From positions 2,514,928-2,578,927 of the forward strand of contig JAHBXH010000001.1 in assembly GCA_019636555.1 (NCBI GenBank): a stretch of DNA of 64,000 bases. Reading direction: 5' to 3'. Positions 54,500 through 63,545 of this stretch are shown here, one piece after another. Numbering within the stretch: the first letter of the stretch is position 1; each line of letters opens with the position of its first letter. The translations under genes were made by a program, and so were the position numbers. The notes below the pieces were generated by a model, which had not been told where the DNA came from, did no database searches, and worked only from the letters and a program-made list of their open reading frames with translations. The DNA is from Phycisphaeraceae bacterium (GTDB lineage Bacteria; Planctomycetota; Phycisphaerae; Phycisphaerales; UBA1924).

Positions 54500-55239
54500 A
54501 ACGGATCTGGACTGTCATTTCGATTCTCGCACTCGCGAACGTGCTCGCGCTGGGCGGGCTCGTCGGCTGGCTGAAAGCAACCGACCGGCTGAGCAAGGAT
54601 CGCATGATTCGGTTGCGCGAACTGTTCCAACCGACGATCGCCCAAGAACGAAAGGCAACGGAAGAAGCAGAGGCCAAGCGAGCCGAAGACGCAGCGAAAG
54701 CCGCTGAAGAAGCAAAATCACAGAGGCCCCCGATCAACGCCGCGGATCGCCTCGAGTTGAGCGCCCAAGGCGAGGAAGTGCGCCGCCAGCAACTCGCGAG
54801 TCTGGAGAAGCAGGTTGATTTGCTCCGCGCTTCTTTGGCCCGGGACAGCGCCGAAGTCGCCCGCTCGAGAGATCAACTGAATCAGGATCAGGCGGCGTTC
54901 GAAGCGATGCGCAAACGCGTCCTCGAGCAGGAGGGATCGGCACAATTCAAGAAGACGCTCACGACACTGCAGGATTTGAAGCCCGATCAGGCGAAGAAGG
55001 CGATGAAGGAAATGATCGCCATGACGCCCGCGCCGACCGGATCGGCCTCCACGATTCATACCGGGATGGACCTGGTCGTGAGTTACTTGAATTCGATGGA
55101 TGGTCGTGCGCGGGTGAAGGTCGTCAACGAGTTCATCCAGGACGACCCCAAACTGGCAGCGGACTTGCTGGAACGACTCCGGACGCGTGGGCTTGCTTTC
55201 CGCGCTCCGGAGGTTTCCCCAAATGACCGCCAGCGCTAG
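54496..55239 (+). CDS. MotE-like flagellar coiled-coil membrane protein
   Basis: The 247-residue protein has one N-terminal membrane span (WTVISILALANVLALGGLVGWL, about 4-26), a long charged coiled coil (about 45-160; KATEEAEAKRAEDAAKAAEE) and a C-terminal domain with LNSMDGRARVKVVNEFIQDDPKLAADLLERLR, which resembles the MgtE_N-like domain of MotE. MotE is described as a chaperone for the MotC motor protein in rhizobia, so the name is only by similarity. It occurs between fliJ and fliK, the position where MotE-like genes often lie. Confidence 0.6.
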   Translation: MKRIWTVISILALANVLALGGLVGWLKATDRLSKDRMIRLRELFQPTIAQERKATEEAEAKRAEDAAKAAEEAKSQRPPINAADRLELSAQGEEVRRQQLASLEKQVDLLRASLARDSAEVARSRDQLNQDQAAFEAMRKRVLEQEGSAQFKKTLTTLQDLKPDQAKKAMKEMIAMTPAPTGSASTIHTGMDLVVSYLNSMDGRARVKVVNEFIQDDPKLAADLLERLRTRGLAFRAPEVSPNDRQR

Positions 55240-56773
55240 CTCCCTCTCCAGTCAAGCCGTCACCTCCTCGAGCGCAATTCACGCTCGGGCGAATCTTCAA
55301 AGCGCAGCAATAGGTCTCTTTGGCGCAGGAACTTCCTCGCCGGGCGAAGACGGCGGGTCCTTCGCTCAATCCCTCGAATCTGAATCCAGGCGGCAATCGA
55401 CCCCGCAGGGAATCTTCAGCGATGGGGCCGAGTCGGCGAAGAGCACGCCCGATCGATCACGCCCGAAGAACGCTTCCAAGAACGAACTTCCGTCTGATTC
55501 GAGGCGCCCAGAAAACGAAGATGACCCGACCCGGCGAGCTCCCGAGCAGAGCGACCGGCCTCTCGCCGAAGCGAGCGATTCGCGGCACGACGACTCTCTG
55601 CTGTGCGCGTCCCGCCAACCCGATTCCACGCTGCGGGCGCCGACAGGCGAAGCAGCAGCTCCGACGGTTGCTGCCATCGCGGCGCACTCCGCCGCACAGG
55701 ACTCGCCTCCAACCGACCCGGCACCAGATGCCGCCACCCCCGACCAGTCGAAAGCGGCTGCATCAGAATCGAAGCCGCGTCAGCCAAGCGATCCGCTTCG
55801 GCTGATCACGCCAAACCAGCAACCCGCGGTGGAAGACGCTCCTTTGGCCTCGCAGTCAAGCGCGGTTCAAGCCGCCGGCGAAACAGACATCTCGCAGAAT
55901 GCCAACTCCAAACAGACCGTTGCTCGATTGAACGAGAATTCGATCAGGAGCGCGGGCACGAAGTCTTCGAGCACCATCGCGCCGAATTCCGGAATCGCAT
56001 CGCCATCGGCCGCAGGCGTGACGAATGCCGCCAGTGTTGGACCTTCGACCGGCTCGACACTGAATGTCGGCGCGACGGCAGGCGCAACCGGCGGCGGGAG
56101 CCAGGTCACTGCGCCGATCGATCAGGTCTCACCTCCCAAAACTGGCGGCGGCCGCCTGATCGAGCAGCCCGTCACCCTCAAGCTGAAAACGACACCGGCA
56201 AACGGCTCGCAGCCGCTCTCCGAAGCGGAAATCACCGCGGTCGAAACACAAATCGGTCGCGGGCTGACCGCGGCATTCCGCCAGAACACCCCCCAGGTCA
56301 CGCTCTGGATGTCGCCCGAGAGTCTCGGCAAAGTGCGCATCCAACTCACCTTTGACCAGGGCACCATCTCGGCGCGATTCGAAGCGACCAGCGAAGCAAC
56401 CAAGGACCTGCTCGCGCAGAACATGAGCGCACTCCGCGACGCTCTCCAGTCCCGGGGGCTGACGGCGCAGCACATCGAAGTCGTTTCCATTCCCGATTGG
56501 TCGCAGCAGAACGGCTCTCAGAGCGGCAGCGGCGAAGGGCGCAGCAACGGCGGCGATCTCTCGCAACAAGGCACGAACAACGGGAACTCGTCGTCTGGTC
56601 AGGGCGGCCAGTCGCAGCAGGGTCAAACGGGGCATTCGCGCGAGTGGTCGAGGCTGATGGAGGGCTCGACCCAACATGAGTCGGTCGCATCCTCCGAAGC
56701 GCAAATCTCGCTCGCGATCGAACCCCGTCTGCTTTCGCTGAAGGCACACCTCGAACTTGACGCAGTCGCCTGA
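55223..56773 (+). CDS. fliK: Flagellar hook-length control protein FliK
   Basis: FliK measures hook length and switches export. The 516-residue protein has a long low-complexity N-terminal part (to about residue 310; Ser/Ala/Pro-rich) and a C-terminal hook-length domain with EITAVETQIGRGLTAAF, TPQVTLWMSPESLGKVRIQLTFDQGTISARFEATSEATKDLL and ALRDALQSRGLTAQHIEVVS. The PE(SA)LGxVxVxL pattern is the FliK signature. A Gln/Gly/Ser-rich tail follows. The ATG at 55223 overlaps the end of the motE-like gene by 17 bases. Confidence 0.88.
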   Translation: MTASASSLSSQAVTSSSAIHARANLQSAAIGLFGAGTSSPGEDGGSFAQSLESESRRQSTPQGIFSDGAESAKSTPDRSRPKNASKNELPSDSRRPENEDDPTRRAPEQSDRPLAEASDSRHDDSLLCASRQPDSTLRAPTGEAAAPTVAAIAAHSAAQDSPPTDPAPDAATPDQSKAAASESKPRQPSDPLRLITPNQQPAVEDAPLASQSSAVQAAGETDISQNANSKQTVARLNENSIRSAGTKSSSTIAPNSGIASPSAAGVTNAASVGPSTGSTLNVGATAGATGGGSQVTAPIDQVSPPKTGGGRLIEQPVTLKLKTTPANGSQPLSEAEITAVETQIGRGLTAAFRQNTPQVTLWMSPESLGKVRIQLTFDQGTISARFEATSEATKDLLAQNMSALRDALQSRGLTAQHIEVVSIPDWSQQNGSQSGSGEGRSNGGDLSQQGTNNGNSSSGQGGQSQQGQTGHSREWSRLMEGSTQHESVASSEAQISLAIEPRLLSLKAHLELDAVA

Positions 56774-56854
56774 TCCCCCACTCCTCACCGATTCTCCCTT
56801 GTTCACCGAACCGAGTCCGGCACGGCGATTGCGAAACTCGTCCGGAGTCTCACC

Positions 56855-57310
56855 ATGAGCGCAGCATCCTCAATCCTCAATTCAACCTCAACACAAACTT
56901 CGGCGCAGCCCTCCGGGTTCAGCGCGCTCTCGAGCGAGCAATTCACGAAGATCATCCTGACCGAATTGGCGAATCAGGATCCGCTCTCGCCGAGCGACAC
57001 AAACGCGCTGCTCCAGCAGCTTTCTTCCATCCGCAACATCCAGTCGAGCATGGATCTGTCGGAAAAGCTCGGGTCGCTGGTTTCGGATAACCAGTTCGCC
57101 GCGGCATCCAACATGATGGGCAAGATCATCGGCGGAATCTCCACCGACAACGTCCGGACCATCGGCAGGGTGGATTCGGTGTCGAAGACTGACGACGGGG
57201 TATTCCTCAACTTGAACAATGGCTTGAGCATTCACATGAAGAACATGGACGGCATCATCGATGTCGCGACGCTCTCCGATGAGGAAAAAGAGCTTCTGGG
57301 GTTGAAGTGA
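56855..57310 (+). CDS. flgD: Flagellar hook capping protein FlgD
   Basis: FlgD caps the hook while it grows. The 151-residue protein has SSEQFTKIILTELANQDPLSPSDTNALLQQLSSIRNIQSS, the canonical FlgD N-terminal block (FLxLLxxQLxxQDPLxP). The following Ig-like and beta parts are short; the protein lacks the long C-terminal domain of E. coli FlgD (231 residues). It ends in an overlap with the next gene (GTGA). Confidence 0.88.
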   Translation: MSAASSILNSTSTQTSAQPSGFSALSSEQFTKIILTELANQDPLSPSDTNALLQQLSSIRNIQSSMDLSEKLGSLVSDNQFAAASNMMGKIIGGISTDNVRTIGRVDSVSKTDDGVFLNLNNGLSIHMKNMDGIIDVATLSDEEKELLGLK

Positions 57311-57789
57311 TGGGCACGAACGATCTCCTTCGCACGCTGTCCTCGACGATCCTGCCTCCGGGCGTTGAACGACGCTCCGGCCACTCGACGACCAGCGCAG
57401 TGCAAGGCCAGAATTTCGCGGATCTGCTCGCGGGCAAGGCCAGTGGCAAGCTTCTCACGGGTCGCGGCGTCAATATCCGGCCGGAAGCCGGAATTGAGTT
57501 GAGCTCAGATCAATTGGCCCGAGTCGGCAACGCCATCGATCAGGCGGAAGCCGCCGGAGCGCAGCACGCGATCGTGATGATCGACGGCATGGCGCTCAAA
57601 GTCGACGTCGGCGTGCGCCAGGTCGTCCAGAAGGTCGACATGCAGAAGGCCTCGGTCATGTCCGGCGTCGATACCGTCGTGCAGGCGGGCGACCACACTC
57701 CGGGAGCGCACAAAGCGACGATGCCCACCGCCGGTTTCCACCCGAACCTCGCGAAGATTCTGGGCGGGCCGTCCGAAGCCGCGGCCTAG
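57307..57789 (+). CDS. Flagellar operon protein of the TIGR02530 type
   Basis: The 160-residue protein has LTGRGVNIRPEAGIELSSDQL and LARVGNAIDQAEAAGAQHAIVMIDGMALKVDVGVRQVV, which match my recollection of the flagellar operon family TIGR02530. It is found between flgD and flgE in many bacteria. No function is established. The start is GTG 57307 or the overlapping ATG 57310. Its C-terminal 20 residues are low-complexity. Confidence 0.75.
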   Translation: MMGTNDLLRTLSSTILPPGVERRSGHSTTSAVQGQNFADLLAGKASGKLLTGRGVNIRPEAGIELSSDQLARVGNAIDQAEAAGAQHAIVMIDGMALKVDVGVRQVVQKVDMQKASVMSGVDTVVQAGDHTPGAHKATMPTAGFHPNLAKILGGPSEAAA

Positions 57790-57916
57790 CGATTGGCTCG
57801 CGGATTGCGTTTCCTCCGAACGAATCGAAACTCGACGCGAACGGAGTTCGTGTCCGGAAATCGGATCGAACGGCATCGCAGCGCGGAGGCGCCGCGATCG
57901 CCAAGAGGAATGACCC

Positions 57917-59701
57917 ATGGCCTCCACCACCGCTTTGTTCACCGGCCTGTCGGGGCTGAACGCGAACTCTCGCCTGATCGATGTGATCGGCAACAACATC
58001 TCGAACGTCAACACCACGGCGTACAAGTCAAACCGCGTCATGTTCGGGTCGATGTTCAACCGCACCTTCAGCATCGGCAGCGCGCCCGGCGTCAACAGCG
58101 GCGGCACGAATCCAGGGCAAGTCGGGCTCGGCGTCCAGGCGACCGGTACACAAAGGAACTTCGGTAACGGCGCAATCAACGCGACCGGCGATTCGCGCGA
58201 CATGGCGATCGAAGGCGAGGGGTTCTTTGTGGTGCAACGCGCCGGGGGCGAACTGGTCTACACCCGCGCGGGTTCCTTCCGCCCCAACAGCAGCAACCAG
58301 CTCGTCACGCTGTCGGGCGAGCGGTTGATGGGCTACGGCGTTGACTCACGTTTCAACCTCGACAAGTCGAACATCAATCCAGTTTCGATCCCGCTCGGGT
58401 CGCTGACGATCGCCGAGCCCACCACGCTCGCGACGCTGTCAGGAAATCTCAACAAGAACGGCTCGCTTCCGACGCACGGTGCGCTCGTTTCGCTCATGGC
58501 GAGCGCAAGCTCCGGCCTTGGAGTCGTCACCGGCGCCAGCCCCGCGCCGGGTCCGGGCAACGTCGTTGAAGCGACCACCAGACTTGTCGATATCGATGAT
58601 CCCGCCATCGCCGGCACGACGACAGCGCTCTTCGCCGCCGGGCAGACCATCCGGTTGACGGGAGCTCAAAAAGGTCTGACCGGAGTCAACGCGAAGAACC
58701 TGCCCGATGCGACGCTCGCGATCACCAATTCGACCACCATGCAGGACCTGATGGACTTCCTGCAGAACGCGTACGGAATTGTTCCGGGACAGACAAATCC
58801 GGACGGAGCGACGACGGGCGTCACGCTCGATCCGACAACCGGTGCGGTTTCGATCATCGGAAACACCGGCACGATCAACGACATCACGCTGAATCCCGCG
58901 AATCTGCAGCTGCTCGACGCGAGCGGCAACCAGGTCCAGTCCAGCCTCTTCAGCATGAGCAAATCCGCCGCTGCGGACGGCGAAAGCGTGCGAACCAGTT
59001 TCGTCGCGTACGACTCGCTCGGCACTCCGGTCAACATCAACGTCGGCTTCTCGCTCGAATCAACGCCGGGCGGGACAGGCTCCAACTGGCGCTACTACGC
59101 AGAGTCAGGGAACTCCTACGCCACGTCCATCAATCTCGGAACGGGCGTCGTCAGCTTCGGCACCTCGGGCGCTCTGCTCACCACGACACCCCTTTCCATT
59201 TCCGTCAACCGCTCCGGAACCGGCGCGATCACGCCTCTGACCTTCGATATTTCGCTGACGAGCGGCCAAGGCGGCGTGACCTCTTTCGCCAACACAAGCG
59301 GAAACTCAAATCTGCAGGCGCAGCAGGTGGACGGCGCCGCGATCGGCACGCTGCAGAGCTTCGCCGTCGGAGACGATGGAATCATCACCGGCGCGTTCTC
59401 GAACGGCCTGTCTCGCACGCTGGGTCAGGTTGTGCTCGCCAAGTTTTCCAATCCCGAAGGACTCGTTGATTTGGGGAACAACCTGTACCGAGTCGGACCC
59501 AACAGCGGCACAGCGGGAATCGCGTCCCCCCTCGACCTCGGAACCGGCAAGATCATCGGAGGGGCTCTAGAGCTGTCCAACGTTGATCTTGGCTCGGAGT
59601 TTCTCGGGCTTATTCTCGCCCAAACCGGCTATTCAGCCTCGACTCGGGTGATCCGAACCACCGATGATCTCTTCCAGCAGCTTCTGTCGCTCGGGCGATG
59701 A
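57917..59701 (+). CDS. flgE: Flagellar hook protein FlgE
   Basis: FlgE makes the hook. It opens ALFTGLSGLNANSRLIDVIGNNISNVNTTAYKSNRVMF and has IEGEGFFVVQR and VYTRAGSFRPNS, typical of FlgE; the C-terminal helix ends EFLGLILAQTGYSASTRVIRTTDDLFQQLLSLG. The 594-residue length includes a large variable middle. The ATG has ribosome site aagaggaa. Upstream is a 127-base interval without a gene. Confidence 0.93.
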   Translation: MASTTALFTGLSGLNANSRLIDVIGNNISNVNTTAYKSNRVMFGSMFNRTFSIGSAPGVNSGGTNPGQVGLGVQATGTQRNFGNGAINATGDSRDMAIEGEGFFVVQRAGGELVYTRAGSFRPNSSNQLVTLSGERLMGYGVDSRFNLDKSNINPVSIPLGSLTIAEPTTLATLSGNLNKNGSLPTHGALVSLMASASSGLGVVTGASPAPGPGNVVEATTRLVDIDDPAIAGTTTALFAAGQTIRLTGAQKGLTGVNAKNLPDATLAITNSTTMQDLMDFLQNAYGIVPGQTNPDGATTGVTLDPTTGAVSIIGNTGTINDITLNPANLQLLDASGNQVQSSLFSMSKSAAADGESVRTSFVAYDSLGTPVNINVGFSLESTPGGTGSNWRYYAESGNSYATSINLGTGVVSFGTSGALLTTTPLSISVNRSGTGAITPLTFDISLTSGQGGVTSFANTSGNSNLQAQQVDGAAIGTLQSFAVGDDGIITGAFSNGLSRTLGQVVLAKFSNPEGLVDLGNNLYRVGPNSGTAGIASPLDLGTGKIIGGALELSNVDLGSEFLGLILAQTGYSASTRVIRTTDDLFQQLLSLGR

Positions 59702-60453
59702 ACCGGCCTGGCCACTTTGCCGAGATTCACATGAGCCACTCGAACGCAGCCGAGACTCTCCACTCCGTTTCGCTGCTCGCAAACGCGGGGTCGCTGCTCT
59801 GGCTCCTCGTCATCTGCGTGGGAGCTCCGCTGCTGATGATCGCGCTGGCCCGGTCCATGAAGCTGGACACGCTATTGAATAAGTTGCTCCTGCGTCAACC
59901 CTCGCGATCCGAAATCGTCGCACACCTCGAGCATCTCGCCGATCTTGCGCGCGCCGGCAACCTGCGCGCTGCGCGGCGTGCGGGCGATCGGTGCTCCTGG
60001 CGGCTGCTGCGGCTGGGATCCGGGCTTCTCGCCGACGGTGCGCAGCCCGCGGAAATCGCGCACAAGCTCGAGCATGTCGCGGAGATTGTGGCTGCGCGAA
60101 GGGTTCGTCGGTTGCGCAGATTCGCGTCGTTTTCCTGCGGGTTGGTCGTGTTCCCGCTCGGCGTTCTTCTGATCCACATGCTCGGAGTCCTTGGCGCGGT
60201 CACCCCGACGAACGGATGGATCGCCGGCCTGGCCTTCGTATTCGTGATCTCCCTGCTGGTTGCGTCGTCCGTCATGCGATGGATGTGCGAGTGCGCCGAA
60301 GACAGCGTCGCTCAGCGGACTATCGAGGTTGAGGCGCTGGTCTTCGGGCTTTCCGCGATTTGTGGCGGCGCAAGCTCCGAGGAGGTGGGCTCCCTCACCC
60401 GTCTGATGCTCGGCATGTCGCCCGCGTCTTCCGCGCTTCGACAAGCCGCCTGA
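59698..60453 (+). CDS. MotA-like membrane protein, divergent
   Basis: The 251-residue protein has three hydrophobic segments (about 25-50, 138-165 and 175-197) and helical loops with EHLADLARAGNLRAARRAGD, LGSGLLADGAQPAEIAHKLEHVAE, and a late ILALIEGASP-like stretch (VFGLSAICGGASSEEVGSL). This order resembles MotA of the MotA/TolQ/ExbB family, including the DG(A)xPxxIxxxLE pattern. It starts in the flgE stop codon (ATGA). A canonical MotA is about 250-290 residues with four spans, so this looks degenerate. The family call is by pattern and position only. No MotB is adjacent. Confidence 0.5.
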   Translation: MNRPGHFAEIHMSHSNAAETLHSVSLLANAGSLLWLLVICVGAPLLMIALARSMKLDTLLNKLLLRQPSRSEIVAHLEHLADLARAGNLRAARRAGDRCSWRLLRLGSGLLADGAQPAEIAHKLEHVAEIVAARRVRRLRRFASFSCGLVVFPLGVLLIHMLGVLGAVTPTNGWIAGLAFVFVISLLVASSVMRWMCECAEDSVAQRTIEVEALVFGLSAICGGASSEEVGSLTRLMLGMSPASSALRQAA

Positions 60454-60598
60454 GCGGTCCGAAAACCGTTTCGGGGCCGTTTGTCGGGTCGGAGCGACGG
60501 TCCCCGCGTCTCCAAACAGACTTGCTGCTCCAGTCGGCCGCTCCCCTCGTCGAAGTGAACGCTGCTCGAAGCCCGATGGACCGGGCGCGGAGGGTGTC

Positions 60599-61135
60599 AT
60601 GGCCGACGAAAAAGATGCGAAAACCGCGGCAGATCCAAAGTCGCCCGCCAAGGGCGGGCTGCCCATAAAAACGATCGCGATCGTCGCCGTTCTCATGATC
60701 GCCGAAGCGGCGGGCGTCTTCTTCGTGGTGGGCTCCACGATGCGCAAACCGACCGAATCCAAAGCGGGGGAACTGCACGGCGAAGACGAGGCCCGACTGG
60801 ATGCCTTGGTGGAATTGCCGCTCGTCGAAGACAAGTTTCAGAACATGACCGGTGGGCAGGCCTGGATCTGGGACGCCGCCGTGTATGTAAAAGTTAAGAA
60901 GCGCGACGAAGAAAAAGTGACCGAAGTGCTCCAGGCACGCGCCGCCGAAATCAAGGAAGGAATCGCCTACATCTTCCGCCGGGCGCAGCACAGCCAGTTG
61001 AAAGAGCCCGGCCTCGAAACGATGAACCGCGAGATCAGCGCGTACATCAACGAAATTGTGGAAAAAACGCCGGAGGGCGCGAGCCGCATCGAACGCGTGC
61101 TCATCCCCAAGTGCCGCGGATTCCCGGCGGGCTGA
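60599..61135 (+). CDS. fliL: Flagellar basal body-associated protein FliL
   Basis: The 178-residue protein has a short cytoplasmic tail, one membrane span (IKTIAIVAVLMIAEAAGVFFVVGS, about 23-46) and a periplasmic domain. FliL-like features are VSLDALVELPLVEDKF-like opening, VKKRDEEKVTEVLQARAAEIKEGI and SRIERVLIPKCRGF at the end (the family usually ends in VLFTEFVVQ). It helps stator function. It lies where motB-fliL-fliM are usually found, after the MotA-like gene, and is the last flagellar gene of the plus block. Confidence 0.7.
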   Translation: MADEKDAKTAADPKSPAKGGLPIKTIAIVAVLMIAEAAGVFFVVGSTMRKPTESKAGELHGEDEARLDALVELPLVEDKFQNMTGGQAWIWDAAVYVKVKKRDEEKVTEVLQARAAEIKEGIAYIFRRAQHSQLKEPGLETMNREISAYINEIVEKTPEGASRIERVLIPKCRGFPAG

Positions 61136-61224
61136 ACCGGGCACATTCGCCCCGATCACCCGAAACTCTCGCAGCGTATTCTGGTACGAACCGATGAACG
61201 CGGTTCGCACCGGGAGGACGCTTC

Positions 61225-62562
61225 TTGAATTCACGGATAATCCACAGAACGGCGCGAGCGATCATTGCGGGCGTGATCATCGCGAACTCCTCGTGCGCTT
61301 CCAAGGCCAAGCAGGCTGAATTCACTGAACAGCAAAGGGCCGCGCAGCTGCAATCGTTTGATGTGGTGCATTCCAAAATCAAGGAGCGCCACTTTGATCC
61401 GAGCAAGGTCGGCCCGGCATGGGACGCCAAGCACGCAGAACTCCGTGTCAAAGTCGAGAACGCTAAAAGCGAGGACGAAGCGCGCGCCGCCATCAAGGAG
61501 CTGATCGATTCGCTCCACCAATCGCACTTCGGCATCATTCCGGAGGAGGTCTACGAAGCGATCGAAGAAACCGCGCCGTCCCAAGCGCGATCCAAAGTCG
61601 ACCATGCGGGCGAACCAGGCTTCGAACTCCGCGAAGTCGAAAACCAGGCGGTTGTCGTGCGAGTCGCAAAGGGTTCTCCGGCCGCTGACGCGGGCGTCCG
61701 TCCCGGATGGGCGCTCGAGTCCGTCAACGGCAAGGCCGTCGCGCCGATACTCGCGAAACTCCAAAAAGCCCACGGCGACGCACGCGACGGTGGCCTGATG
61801 ATCAGTGTCGCGCTGCGTTCACTCGAGCGCGGACCGGAAGGTTCCTCCTCGAAGTACGTGTTTCTCGATGCGGACGATCGACCGGTTGAAGTCCAATTGG
61901 TCTTGCAACCACCTTCGGGAAAGCCTGTCGAGTTCGGGAATCTCCCGACGATGTACCTCGACATCGATCGCACGCCGCGTGCGCCGGGAATCGGCTACAT
62001 GTGGTTTTCAGTCTGGTTCGATCCGCCGCGGCTGATGGGGGAATTGCAGGCTGCCATCAAGGAATGCAAAGGCTGCAAGGGCTTTATCATCGACCTCCGA
62101 GGAAACATCGGTGGCATCGGCGCCCTCGCGATGGGGTTTGGCAGCTGGTTTGTTGACAAGCCCGATCAGCGGCTCGGAACGCTGATCACCCGCGATTCGC
62201 AATTGAACTTCGTGCTCAATCCACGGCCCTCGCCGTTCACCGGCCCGCTCGCCATACTTGTCGATGAGATGTCGGCTTCGACCTCCGAGATTTTCGCCGG
62301 CGGAATGCAGGACATCGGCCGAGCCCGCGTCTTTGGTACCCCAACCCCCGGTGCCGCACTTCCCTCGACCGTCGAGATTCTCCCCAGCGGCGATCGGCTG
62401 CAGTTCGCCTTCGCCAACTACATCAGCGCCAAGGGTGAAGCGCTCGAAGCCCGGGGCGTGCATCTCGATGAACAGATTGCCATAACAAGGGAGGCGCTTC
62501 TCGCCGGACGGGATCCCGTGCTGGAAGCCGCGATTTCGTGGATCGAAGCGCAATCCAAGTGA
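61225..62562 (+). CDS. S41 (C-terminal processing type) peptidase
   Basis: The 445-residue serine peptidase starts at a TTG with a good ribosome site (gggagg). It has an N-terminal signal or lipoprotein-like leader (IIAGVIIANSSCASK), a PDZ domain (about 130-185; VVVRVAKGSPAADAGVRPGWAL) and a protease domain with IDLRGNIGGIGALAMGFGSWF and the catalytic Ser350 in DEMSASTSEIFAGG. The tripartite motif order is that of the S41 family. It would act in the periplasm. It lies 89 bases after fliL and is not obviously part of the flagellar operon. Confidence 0.85.
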   Translation: MNSRIIHRTARAIIAGVIIANSSCASKAKQAEFTEQQRAAQLQSFDVVHSKIKERHFDPSKVGPAWDAKHAELRVKVENAKSEDEARAAIKELIDSLHQSHFGIIPEEVYEAIEETAPSQARSKVDHAGEPGFELREVENQAVVVRVAKGSPAADAGVRPGWALESVNGKAVAPILAKLQKAHGDARDGGLMISVALRSLERGPEGSSSKYVFLDADDRPVEVQLVLQPPSGKPVEFGNLPTMYLDIDRTPRAPGIGYMWFSVWFDPPRLMGELQAAIKECKGCKGFIIDLRGNIGGIGALAMGFGSWFVDKPDQRLGTLITRDSQLNFVLNPRPSPFTGPLAILVDEMSASTSEIFAGGMQDIGRARVFGTPTPGAALPSTVEILPSGDRLQFAFANYISAKGEALEARGVHLDEQIAITREALLAGRDPVLEAAISWIEAQSK

Positions 62563-62637
62563 TGCGCATCGGCGAAGCGTCCAATGATGTTCTCCCGGAT
62601 GTGTAGCCGTCAGTCGCCTTTAGTCAGGAACCACTTC

Positions 62638-63498
62638 ATGCGTCAGAAACTCGTCGTCCTTTCGCTGCTTGCTCCCGTCCTGAATCTGGCGCCATGTTTC
62701 GCCTCGCTCGAGCCGCCCGCGCCCGCTGACACCCCGGCACCGGCGGCCCCCCAGGCCGAGAGCCTTCCTGACGCCAAGGCGATCATGGAGAAGTACCTCG
62801 ACGCATTAGGAGGCGTGGATCGTCTCAAGAAAATCAAGTCACGCCAGATCACGATGAATCTGGAGATGCCCGCGCAGGGATTGAAGGGCGTGGTGCACCT
62901 GTACCAGATGCCTCCGGCGATGGCGTACTCGGAAACCGAGATCGCACAGATCGGAAAAATCCTTCAAGGCTCCGACGGCGACACCGTCTGGGAATCCAAT
63001 GTCATGATGGGCACACGCATCCTGAAGGGCGCCGAGCGGGCCGCGTTTCTTCGCGGCATGCGATTCAACGCCGACTACGACTACGAGGATCTCTTCAAAT
63101 CGATGAAGACCGTCGGCGTCGAGAATATCGCCGGCCGCCCCGCGTACGCGGTCGAAGTCGTGAACCAAGACGACACCAAGGAAACCCGACTGTTTGACAA
63201 GGAGAGCGGCCTGCTGGTCGGCTTGCGCACGACGACGACCTCGCAGATGGGTGAGATCAAAAGTGAAACCGTCTTTTCTGATTACCGGGACGTGCAAGGC
63301 ACCAAGGTGCCGTTCAAGTTTGTGGTCAAGGCAATGCAGACCGAGATGGTGACCACGATCGAGAAGATCGAACTCGATGCGCCCATTCCTGCCGCACGTT
63401 TCGATCTTCCCGACGACGTGAAGGCGTTGCTGGCCAATCAGGAGACCAAACCCGCCGCAGATTCGAAGAATCCGCAGGCTCCTGACGAAATGAAGTAA
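62638..63498 (+). CDS. Periplasmic LolA/LolB-fold-like protein
   Basis: The 286-residue protein has a signal peptide (MRQKLVVLSLLAPVLNLAPCFA), a Pro/Ala-rich linker and a body that begins AKAIMEKYLDALGGVDRLKKIKS, the opening of a large outer-membrane lipoprotein-sorting-like family. The body has repeated beta strands (YEDLFKSMKTVGVENIAGRPAYAVEV and ETVFSDYRDVQGTKVPFKFV). Members resemble LolA and bind lipids or sense precursors, but the role of this branch is unknown. It is downstream of the S41 peptidase, and both may be exported. The ATG at 62638 fits the signal peptide. Confidence 0.65.
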   Translation: MRQKLVVLSLLAPVLNLAPCFASLEPPAPADTPAPAAPQAESLPDAKAIMEKYLDALGGVDRLKKIKSRQITMNLEMPAQGLKGVVHLYQMPPAMAYSETEIAQIGKILQGSDGDTVWESNVMMGTRILKGAERAAFLRGMRFNADYDYEDLFKSMKTVGVENIAGRPAYAVEVVNQDDTKETRLFDKESGLLVGLRTTTTSQMGEIKSETVFSDYRDVQGTKVPFKFVVKAMQTEMVTTIEKIELDAPIPAARFDLPDDVKALLANQETKPAADSKNPQAPDEMK

Positions 63499-63545
63499 GC
63501 GTTCGAATCCCCCTCGAGTTTGCCTTCGGCCCGTTCGAGTTCTGC

